From the NCBI RefSeq assembly GCF_001522545.3, contig NC_031777.1, positions 498,254 to 562,253 of the forward strand: a DNA stretch of 64,000 nt. Reading direction: 5' to 3'. This document shows positions 11,240 to 22,000 of this stretch, piece by piece; the stretch's first letter is position 1, and each line of letters opens with the position of its first letter. The notes beneath the pieces are model-generated. The model searched no databases. It was not told the origin of the DNA and worked only from the letters and a program-made list of their open reading frames with translations. Source of the DNA: Parus major. Its lineage: Eukaryota; Chordata; Aves; Passeriformes; Paridae. The position numbers were made by a program, and so were the translations under genes.

Positions 11240-12147
11240 GCCCCTGGCTATTGTTGCTTCCTTAAGTGTTGCGCATCTTGAGTCTCAGATATCTCTGGGT
11301 GTCACGGGTACAACAGGTGCAGGGTACAACACCTCTGGGTGCTTTGTCTCGGGGTATCACACTGGTTATGGTGTCTGGCAGGGCGCACAGCCACACCTGA
11401 CGGGTGCTGGTGTCTCTAAAGTCACCGTGCCTCAGTTTCCCTCCATAACAGTCCCAGGGCCCCTACCATGGCTTGTGCCACAGGAATGTGCTGGTCCTCC
11501 TTGGCTTTTGGGGCTCAGCCCTGTGTGTGTGGGCTGGCATTGTGCCCACACTGGTGCTGGTGAGTGCCCACCTCCCTGCTCATGGGACCCCACCAAAAAC
11601 CTGTTCAGGCTGACACTAGAAAACGAACATTTAGATTTCTTTATAAGGAAAAAAACCCCCCAACAATCCAGGGCTTTTTAAAAATTTGTCAGGGTTTCTC
11701 TTTCTCTCTTTCCTTTAAATCATGAAATGACTCACGCTCCTGAGCTGAAAATAAACCCGATTACGAGCTGGTGAGCCGTGACAGCGATGAGGAACAGGGT
11801 CCCTCCGAGAGCAGCCGGGGCCAGCGTGGCCCCAGATCCTGCCCTGGGGGCTGTGGGGGTCTGCTGTGGGGGCTCAGGTGGCCCTGACAGGGCTGCTAAT
11901 GGAGCTAAAGTGCTGCTGAGGGGACACTGCCATCTACACAGCCCCCAGGGCCTGGCGTCTTTGCACTCAGAGCCGCTGCCCGGCGGCTGCGGGGACACAC
12001 ACGTGTGTCCCCACGTGTGCCCGGACACCGCTGGCACCTCCCCGTCACCCTCCCGGTCCCTCCGGCACAGCGGGGGTGGCACTGGTGGGGGGACCCGGCC
12101 TGGACCCCCGATGTTATGGTGACACGGCCGTGTGCTGCTCTCCGCAG
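11240..12147. other. Region upstream of the proximal PDE4DIP exons
   Basis: No coding exon could be supported. The last 400 bases are GC-rich on the plus strand and could contain the transcription start for the exon ending at 12206. The long open frames here on the minus strand have no recognised homology. Confidence 0.35.
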
Positions 12148-12522
12148 GGACCCCTGCAGCAGCGACACTGTGCCAGCCGTGGTCCCCGGAGCCAGACACA
12201 TGGAGGGTAAGGCACCCCGAGAGCCCCCCTGAGTGCCCCGCATCGCCCCAGGGGTGGCCGCTGGCTTTCTGGGCATCCCCTGGGCTCTGCTCTCCTCGGA
12301 GGCTTCGCTCGCCTGACTGCTGCTCGCCCTTGCTCCCTGCCAGCTTCCCAAGAAGGGCTGTGGGGTGAAGGTGATGAGGACCCTGTGCCAGCCCAGCCGA
12401 GGGGCTCCAGTGGTCCCTCGGGTGCCCAGCCCCAGCCGGACCCCCTGGTGCAGACGTGTCTCCTCCGGGATCTGGAAATGAGTCCCCTCGCCCACACACA
12501 GACCCTGCGCGACTTCGAGCAG
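12148..12522 (+). CDS. PDE4DIP: PDE4DIP alternative upstream coding exons (start ATG 12200)
   Basis: Exon A ends at 12206 before a gtaagg donor; an acceptor at 12147 (ctccgcag) would make it 12148-12206, or it may be a first exon. It contains an ATG at 12200. Spliced to exon B (12344-12522) it reads MEASQEGLWGEGDEDP and ends ...HTQTLRDFEQ, phase 0. Exon B matches the part of the human long isoform just before its CM1 domain (VQT... and ...LRDFEK). Its natural partner is the acceptor at 13034, giving DFEQ-HLNDLKKENF. The tail of exon B fits this role firmly by homology; the choice of start codon is inference. Confidence 0.7.
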
Positions 12523-13004
12523 GTGAGACGGTGAGGCGCTGGGACCCGGCATGGCACCGCCAGGGCCTTCCCGGGACCCCGCACGGCCCTCCCGGGACCC
12601 CGCACGGCCCTCCCGGGACCCCTTACGGCACCGCAGGACCCTCCCGGCCCTGCTGCAGGATTCATGCCGGGTGTGTCTCGGTCCCAGCGAGGTGTGAGCG
12701 CAGGAGGGGTGGCGGAGCAGGCGGTGCTGGCACAGGGAGAGGGGGCCGAGCCCGGCCGGGCGCCGCGCTCCCCTCACCGCCCTCACGGCTGTGGCGCGTG
12801 GAGGCCTCGGGGGCTCGGGTTTCACCAACCCGCTGTCCCCGCTCCAGCGATTCCTCAAATAGCTCTGGGAGGCGGAAAAAAAAAAGAGGAAAGGGAGAGC
12901 AGCGGGGCCAGCGACGGGAGCTGCGGGCGGGCAGGGAGCCTAGGCTGTGTCCCGGCGGCGCCATGTGAGGGGTGCCGGGATGCCCGCCCCATGGAGCGCC
13001 GGCC

Positions 13005-16000
13005 ATGGCTAACGGGTACCGCACGCTCTCGCAGCACCTCAATGACCTCAAAAAGGAGAATTTCAGCCTCAAGCTCCGCATCTACTTTCTGGAGGAGCGC
13101 GTCCAGCAGAAGGGCGAGGACAGCCGGGACGATGTCTACCGGCGGGTGAGTGCCTGCAGGGGACGGGGTGAGGGGCTTTCCTCTCTTTTCTGGGAGGGAA
13201 TGGGTGAAGGGAGTGTAGCCAGCAGGGTGCCAGGGAGGGCTTCGAGTACTGAGGCTGGGGGAGCTGCTGGAGTTTGCCCCTCGTTTCCTTTGACAGGAGT
13301 GGGGAGAGGGTTGGGAAGGGTGTCCTCAGCTCGGTGGGGTGCCCAGAGTGGGTGACAGTGCAAGTTTTGGTGGCAGGCAGATGCAGTGGGTACTCCCCAT
13401 CCCGGCGCCGACAGGCTGAAATACCGCCCGTGCCACTCACTGACAGGAGCGCTCAAAGCTCTGCCATGGCGTGGGGGTCCCCCACGCCACTTGTGCTTCA
13501 TGCCCGTGGGCAGCGGGGCTGGGGTGTCCAGGCAAGCGTGAGGGCATCCTACCCACCTCCTTCCTGCTCCACAGAACATTGAGCTGAAGGTGGAGGTGGA
13601 GAGCCTGAAGCGGGAGCTGCAGGAGAAGCAACAAGCCCTGGACAACACATGGTGAGTGGGGCTGGCCAAGCCCCTCACCCCGGGGCAGACATGGTGCCCA
13701 TGCCCCACCTGTTGTGGCTTTGTGGGCATGGGGGTGTCTGCCTGCACCCTGCAGGTGTAGCAGTAGAGGGGCCTGCAGTGGAGCTGGAGGGGTTTGCAAT
13801 GGGGCTGGGTACCCACAGGGCTCCTCTTACAGCCCTGGCGCCAGCCAAAAATAAAGGACAGCACCTGTTTGGTGGGGGAGGGCAGCGCCGTGCCCAGGGG
13901 CCATGGCATGGGCGTCTCACCGTGGAGCATTGATGGCAGGGGGGCCAGTGGCACAGCACCTGGCCAGCCCCTGGTTTTGGGAGTGTGTGGGGAGTGCTCT
14001 GGTGGGTCAGAGCCTAAACATGGCTTGGTGCTGCCAGAGGAGCCATGTCCCCAGGGCAGGACGTGGTGGGAGCCAGGCTGAGGGCACCTGGAATGGTACA
14101 AATCACCCAGCCCAGCTGGTTTGGGGTGGAGGCTGTCACAAAGGCAGTGCTGCACACTGCCAAGCCATGCCATGCTGCAGCAGGCTGTGGCACACCGTGC
14201 TGTGCCAGGCCATGCTATGGGAGATGCCATGCTGCAGCAGGCTGTGGCACACTGTGCTGTGCCAGGCCATGCCATGGCAGATGCCATGCTGCAGCAGGCT
14301 GTGGCACACCGTGCTGTGCCCAGCAGGGTGGCTGCAGAGAACCAGACGAGCCGCAGCCAGGCCGCGCTCCGGCAGCAGTACGAGGAGCGGCAGCGGGAGT
14401 CGGAGCATGTCTATGAGCTCCTGGAGAACAAGATCCAGCTCCTGCAGGAGGTGAGTCAAGGGATGGTGGGGGCTAGGGAGGAGCCAGGGGCTGCTGCCTG
14501 GGGGCTCACCCTGTTGCCATGCAGGAGGCCAGGCTGGCACGGAGTGAGGCCGAGCAGGCCACGGCGCTGGCCAGAGCCGAGGCAGAGAGATGCCGGGAGC
14601 TGACAGGGAAGCTGAAGGAAGCGACGAGGACAAAGCTGGAGGACAGGAGCGACAATGGCTGTGGCTCCATGGCCCAGAGGTAGATGTCCAGGACATGTCT
14701 CTATGCTGCCATCCTGTGCTGTGCCAGTTCTTAGGGACTGCCAAGGGGCAGTGATATGTGATATGAATGCTTGTGATATGCATGACTGAGGGGCTGTACA
14801 TATCGAGGGTCCCCCCAGTGGGGGAGAGCTGGGCTGTGGGGAAGGGGGAGCAGTCCTGAGGCTGCTCTGCTTTGCCCCAGAGATTGACCTCTGTCAGCTG
14901 TCCCCAGTGTCACCATCTCAGGGCCAGCCCAGTGCTTCAGCATCCCTTTTGTCAATTTCAGGAGGATAGAAGAGCTGACCCAAGAGCTGGCTGCCAGCAA
15001 CCAGCTGGTGGAAATGCTGTCAGCAGAGAAGCGTGACCTGCAGCAGTGCCTGGAGGGGTCTCCGGTCATGGAGGGGCAGGTAAGTGGGAAAAGGTTGGGA
15101 GACCCCAGGGAGGGGCAGATCCATCCGGGGCTTGGCTGGTTGTTGTCATCCCTGTCCCCTTCTGGAGCTGTGGCCAGGGCTGTGCCATGTTCAGCTTGGC
15201 AGGGTCAGGTGATTTCCAGGAGGAGCAGGGAGGCTCAGAGGACGCGGTGTGAGCTGCCAAGGGACAGGCCACCAGCCTGTGCCGTCCTTCTGTGGGCGTT
15301 GGTGCCGCTTGCTCCTGTCTGCCTGTTAGATCCCAAGTCTTAAAATACTCCTGGCAGCCTGGCATGGTGCCAGGCAGGATTTTGGGGCTGTGAGAGATCA
15401 GAGCGGCATGTTCCTGGCAGCTGCACAGCTCTGGCCATGCTGCTTATTGGTGGCTTGTCACTGTCCCCCAGCAGGCAGGGGCCATCGATGCATGAGCTGC
15501 CTGTGCAGTGGTCCTGCAGAGACCCTGCTGTGTGCCCACCGGCTGGCATGGGCTGCTGTGCAGGTGCTGGTGGCACTGTGCTGCGGGGCCATGCCCAGTC
15601 ACACTGCCTGCTGGGGCTGGCCACTGGGGCAGGCTGGCACTGCGACCTGGCACTGGGATGGAGATATGGCCCTGGGGTGAGGATCCGGCACTGGAACAAG
15701 GATCCGGCACTGGGATAGGTGCTGGCATTGGGACAGAGACGTGGCACAGACACCGGGGTGGGGACCTGGCACTGGGACAGGGACGTGGCACAGGCACTGG
15801 AGTAGGGACCTGGCACTGGGACAGGCACTTGCATTGGAGCCAAGCACTGGTGTGTGTGTGTTTGTGTGCGTGGCTCTGGCACTGAGACAGGACCCCTACG
15901 CTGTCGCGTCGCGATCCATCGCTGTCGTTGTCTCTGTCGCGACCCCCGGCGCTGCCCGGGCGTGGTGCGGGCAGCCACTGCGCATGCGTAATGCGGGCGT

Positions 16001-19000
16001 AGCAACTACAAATCCCGGCAGGCATTGCGGGCGTTGCGCATGCGCGGGAGGCTGGGCTCGGCCGCCATCTTGAAATCTGAGCCAGAAGCCGGGCGCTGCC
16101 GTGGCAGGAGCATCATCGGCTCGGGGCGGCGGGGCCGGGGCGGGACGGGCAGGGGCGGCCCGCGGTGAGGGGCAGCCCCGGGGTCGGGGGCCGTGAGGAG
16201 AGAGGGGGCAGCATCGGGGGGTCGAGCTGTGAGGAGAGGGAGCAGCATCGGAGGGCGGGGGGGCCAGGCTGGACAAGGGGGCAGCCCAGGTGCGGCTGTG
16301 AAGATGTGAAGGAGGTGGTGTAGGGTGGGATGTTTCTGTAGCATCAGGAGTCCCGGCGTGTCACCACCCTAAAAAAGAGGGGATCGGTGCGGGGAGACGT
16401 GCCGGAGGGCTCGGGGGATTCAGGGAGATGTGGTGACCTCAAGAAGGTCTCCTAAAAGCCTGCAGGAGTAGGTTTGTGCAGCGGGAGGGAGGATGAAGGA
16501 AAACTGCCGGATTTGCGGCCGGGAGCTGTGCGGCAACCAGCGGCGATGGATCTTTCACACGGCGGCCAAGCTGAACCTCCAGGTGCTGCTCTCCCACGTC
16601 CTGGGCAGGGAGCTGTGCCGGGACGGCAGGTCCGAGTTCGCTTGCAGCAAGTGTGCCTTCATGCTGGACCGCATCTACAGGTTCGACACCGTCATCGCCC
16701 GCATCGAAGCCCTCTCCATCGAGCGCCTGCAGAAACTGCTGCTGGAGAAGGACCGTCTCAAGTTCTGCATCGCAAGCATGTACCGCAGGAACAACGATGA
16801 CTCCAGCACAGAGGACAGGGCTGGGGAGGGGACCGTGGACCTTTCCAACCTGCCTGATGCACGGTACGCTGCCCTCCTCCAGGAGGACTTCGCTTACTCG
16901 GGGTTTGAATATTGGATGGATCAAGAAGAGCACGGCCTGGAGCCGCACAGCTGCCATGGCTCCGAGGGAGCAGGGAGCCGCCCGCGGCGCTGCCGGGGCT
17001 GCGCTGCCCTGCGCGTGGCCGACGCCGACTACGAGGCCATCTGCAAGGTGCCCCGAAAGGTGGCCAGGAGCATCTCCTGCGGGCTGTCCAGCCGCTGGTC
17101 GGCCAGCATGGGCAACGAGGAGTCATCTGTGTGTGATGTGGCCGAGTCCACCAGCTCCAGGGTGGCTGTGGATGGGGACAGCATGGAGGAAGGCACACCT
17201 GCATCCTCTGTCGAGTCTCTGGACACCACGGTGGAGGCCAGCCTCCCGCAGCAGAAGGATGAAGATGCTGATAAGGGGGTGAAAGGGAATGGGAAATGTG
17301 ACGATTTCTCGGATGATCGCATGACCCCAAGCTCTTCGCTGAGCGGGAACAGGCTGGAGCTGGCCCTCAATTTGATCAAGACTTTGGACTACAAACCCCT
17401 CCAGAGCCCCCGGGGCAGCCGACTGCCTATTCCTGTGAAGTCCAGCTTGCCCCCTCCCAAGCTGAGCCGTGACTTGGGGGATGGCAGTGCTTCTGCTGGC
17501 TTAGCATGTGCTAGTTCTGCCTTCCTGAACACAGAGAGAAAATCGTTTTCCAGGGCTCCTTTGGGCCTTCCCCTGGAAATTTCTGAACTGCAGGAGCTGT
17601 GGGATGACCTCTGTGAGGATTATATGCCGCTGCGGGTACAGGTAGAGGTCACGGTGCCGCCCTTCCATTGAGCATTGTCCTCGTGGTCCAGTGCTGAGCC
17701 CACTGGGGATTCTTCTGTGCTGAGATAATGCAGACAGCCACGTGTGGCTGAATGGGGGCTAAGAATAGGCAACTCGCTCCTTTTTAGGTGTGCTGGCTCT
17801 CTCCTCAGGCATTCTCTTGTCTCCTGTTTCCTCCCGGTGTTCTGGGAGGTGAACCCTCTCCCCCTCCCTGACAATGCAGCCTGCTAGGTGGGTCTAAGCT
17901 CTTTGTCATTTTCCTGCTGAGAAAGCACCATTTTCACTTCATCTTTAAGCTTGAAGTAAAGTGTGGCTTTTACCCACAGCCAAAGGGAATATTTTAAGCT
18001 TCTGGGCATGTGTTTTCCAGCAGATGTGTTTTCTTTGTGCCTCCGTAATGGTTGGGGTGTGAGGAACGCCTGCCTGCCTCTCTGCCCAACGTGCAGAGCT
18101 GCCCAGGCATCTGTGGCGTGTGCCCTGAGGAAAAGGTGTTTTCCTTGCAGGTGGATTTGTGCCAGAGGATGACTTTAGGGTTGGTATTCAAGATAATAGG
18201 TTTATTTTCTGATCCTTTGAAAAGATCTATCAATTAGTGGCAGGTGTTGCTGAGAGGGCTTGAAAGCTCCTGCTTTTGGGATGCTGTTACCTGTCTTGAT
18301 AGCAGTCCTAGCTCCAGGTTGCCTCTGTCTGTCTGGCTTTAATGAAATGTTCTTTAGTCTGCAGTCAAAAAGCTGAACTTGTAACTTCTTTACCCCTTTC
18401 GGTAATGAATAGAAGGCCTCAGTCAGCTTCAATTCAGGAAGATCCATGTCAGCCTAATTGCATTCCCATTAGCAGCCTTAGTGCTGCCTAATGCTGTAGG
18501 TAGCCTGGGGGATTAGGAAAATGCTGGTTTATTACTATGGCAACCGGCAGCGCTGAATTGCTCTTCCTCTTTAGCCGGCTACTTGCTGCCCCATCTGCTC
18601 GGGCGTTTCCCGGAGCTGGGTGCTTTTTTTTCCATAAAAGCCTGCTCGAGGAACGATGCTAGGGAGGAACGTAGGAAAACTTGTTTTCATCTGGAGCACA
18701 AAGGCAGCCGGCGGCTGAGGATGTGAACCAGGGCATCGTGTCATTTGCTGATGGTTTCCACTGCTGGGGGTGTGTGTGAGGGATAAAAATGGGCTTTCTC
18801 TGAACAGCGTGCCCTGTTTCCAGGCTGGCTTTGTGTCACACGTGGCCATCCTCATCTAGGAACTGTGTTTTGAGGAGTTTCTCCAGCCTCTGCCATCCGA
18901 CCGGCCCTGCCAGGAATTGATCCTGCGGGATTTTTTACTGCCTGTTCCTTGTCGTGGCAGCAGCAGCCCTTGAGCACAGGGTCTGGCTGAAGGGGGAAGG

Positions 19001-22000
19001 GCTTAATCCTTCAGATGGCTTTAAGAGCAAAAATGGGGAGGCAGATGCAGCTAGTAGGATGAACAGTTGTTGTACAAATGATTTTTCTTTTGGTTTGTAA
19101 AAGCAACACCTTTCCTGTAAGTCAGGTGCTGCTGCTGTCCAGCGATTCCTGAGCATAAATGTGAAAGAAGTATCTAGAACATATAGGACCACAGTTCTCT
19201 TACTGCTTTTGCAGTTCTTTAAATTTATGGAGCATTCTGTTCTTTAAATTTATGGAGCATCCTTGTAGGGATGATCATCTCAGGGGTTTTCTAGAACCAA
19301 CAATTCCCTTTCCCACCACAGCCCCAGGGAAGTGGCACCAGCAGAGCCTTTGTGAGGTGCCCTCCTGCCAGGCTCTTCCCCACTGTGCTGGGCAGCCTGA
19401 GCTTGGCAGGCTCAGAGAATGCCCTGATTATTATCTTTTAAAGAAGGTTCTCTTGGGGTCAGCGTGTGCTGGCACTGCTGGGGCTGTGCTGAGGAGAGGT
19501 TGGCAGTAAAATGCTGATGTTGGAGAAGTCGACATGGCTGCAGGGAGGCACGAGGGAGGCAGCTTGGACTTTGGAACTTTGGACTCTGGAGCTGGCTCTG
19601 CCTTTCCCCTCCCTGCTTTTAGATATTTCCACGTTTTCTATATTCTTTTAATTTTTTTTTTAATGTGAAAATTGAGGAAATTTGTTTTCTTTTTTTCCCC
19701 CCTCTTGTTTTAATCAACCTTATTTCAAAATAGCTGCTGTGGAACATTGCAGCAGCTCTCCCTGTCTCATCCAAAGCCTTCTGGCAGAGAAAATTTGTAA
19801 TCATCATGACTACTGTGAGTTTTCACTGAAATCCTAACAAAACATCAGGGTAAAGGGAGGTGTTAGTTCTGTCTGTGAGAGGCACTGCACAGATCTGAGG
19901 GAGCTCCCCTGTGCTGCTTGGCTTCTTACAGCCAGCGTTTCTGTGCCTGCTGAGGATGAGGATTCAGCCTGCCAGGGCTGATTGGAACTGACTGTTCTGG
20001 CTGTGCTGCAGTGCCTGGAGCTGCTGCTGCTGTTGGTGTGTGTGCTCCAAAAAGCCCTGCCACGTTTCCATGGCCTCTGTGCTGCATCCCTGCAGCCCTT
20101 CCCAGGGTTCCCACCTGGAGCAGGCACCAGTGCAGTCAGTCTTGTGTCACTGATGATACTCAGGAATACTGAAGGAGCACTGAGGGTGGCTGGGATGGAG
20201 TGCTGCCCTAAGGAGTTAACTCCCTGGGCGGGAGGCAGCAAAATTGTAAGGAGGGATGACAAGGGATTAGTGTTGTGCTCAGCCAGCCGGCTCTGGCAGG
20301 CCACGTGTCACAAAGTAGGCTGTTTACATTCCCAATAAATGGGTATGTGTCGTGAAAATAATCTCAGCTGTGGCACTGAATTTGCTCCTATTTGAGGAGC
20401 TGCAAGGAATTGCACAGGGTGGATGCTGGAGAAGTGGTAAAGGAGAGCCCAGAAAATCAAAAATGCAGGGGTTCAGAGCAGGGGGTGACTGCCAAGTCGT
20501 GGCAGGAAGGACTGAAGGTTGAAGGCTTGATAAAGACCCAGAATCTCAGCAGAACACGGGAACCATTTCAGTGGGGTTTTGAAGCTTTTTTAAAATGCCA
20601 GCAGGGCACAGGGGAAGGAGAGCAGGTTTCAGGGATACAGCTTGGGTGTGGGGAGAAAATCCACCATTACCCCACGGGCAGTGTTTAGAGCTAGACAATC
20701 TGCTGGGCTCGTGGTGCAGCAGTGAGGAGAGACAGGGAGCCCAGTCAGAGCCTTGGGGCACTTGTGGCAGATGAGGCAGATGAGGCAGAGAGCTGCCAGG
20801 TGCCAGCCTGCACCCAGGCAGGAGACACGGGCAGAATGATCTATCAGAGCCAGTTAGAAAAGCACATGGGGTGTGTCTAAACCCATGCTGCAGGGTCTGT
20901 GATGGCCCACAGCTGAAGAGAAGAAGCCAGTGCAAGAGTTGAGGCAGTCTCTCATTTTTTACTGTTTCTCTCCTTTCAGAATTTGGAGGATGAACGTCAG
21001 CAGCCAGCTCCAGGTGCAGCAGGGGAGCACGTGTCCGATGTGCGTGCAGCAGAGCTGCAGGGCAAAATCCAGCACTTTGAAGCTGCCAACAAGGTATTTC
21101 TTCATGAAGGGCACATCCAGTGCGAGTGAGTCTGATGTGGTTAGTGTCAGAGGGTGTCTCCTGGCTTGGCTGGAGGCAGGTAGCTGCACTTCTCAGTGTG
21201 TGATTCTCAGTGCTGTTGTCTGCCAGCTTCAACTAAAACCATTTGCTTCTTTTTTTTTTTTTTTCCTTTTTTTTTTCCCTGCAGCTGGGCTGTGTAAATT
21301 AATTTTCCATATTTAATTTTGCAAGTCATTATTTTGAAAGAACTTTCCATTTGCCTGGTGAGCCTTTCAGGAGCTGGTGAAGGAGAGATGCTGTTTCCCT
21401 GTCTCTTGTGTTGCATGGTCTGAGCCTGGTGTAGGACAGGGGGAGCCCTGGTTTCCTTTCTGAATTTTATTTCAAGAAGCAAGGGAGATCAATGTAGGGG
21501 GTATCCTGGTTTTACTTCTGTTTAAACACTTGGGAAAGAAACATGTATCTGAGTTCTCTTGAGGCAGATCAACATAAACACATGTTGAGAAGGCTATATG
21601 TTCTTAATTATGCTCTTGAACTCTAAGGTAAATTATATCCTCTGGAAAAAACAGGTTAAATGTGGGGAAAAAAATTGGGATGGAGTATTTATTTAAATCT
21701 AGGGATGGCCATAAGGTCAGCTGCAGCTGCCTGAACTGCAAAGCTTGATGGAAATAGAGATCCAAGTAAATGCAGCTAGAAGTGTTTAAACAGGTTAGGG
21801 GGAGTGTCTCAGAGATAACAGGACAGGTGTGTAAACTAATGAACAACAGCAGGAAATTATGTGGCAGCACCAGCTCCCTCAGAAGTTGAGTCTTGGGAAG
21901 AGGTATATCATCCAGCCTTGAGAATGCCAACAGGCAGCATGTTTATAAACACTAATAAGCACTTGTTTAACTGCACAACATGTTCTGTGTCACGAGCTTT

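Noticed and set aside
13136..14287. Minus-strand open frame of 383 codons antisense to PDE4DIP
   Set aside because: Antisense to coding exons and to the 57-bp minisatellite, which produces its repeated peptide. No homology recognised.
15340..16005. Minus-strand open frame of 221 codons next to the internal PDE4DIP promoter
   Set aside because: Its Pro/Val/Pro-rich repeats are the translation of the degenerate ctggcactgggaca repeat.
16493..17641. Separate gene of its own (rather than a PDE4DIP exon)
   Set aside because: It ends in phase 0 at a donor and its human counterpart is spliced to the same downstream coiled-coil exons, so it is an alternative first exon.
21248..21320. Acceptor-like poly-T plus ccctgcag as a hidden PDE4DIP exon
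   Set aside because: The sequence after it meets a stop quickly in the required phase and has no match to the protein. The flanking exons already join in phase 0.
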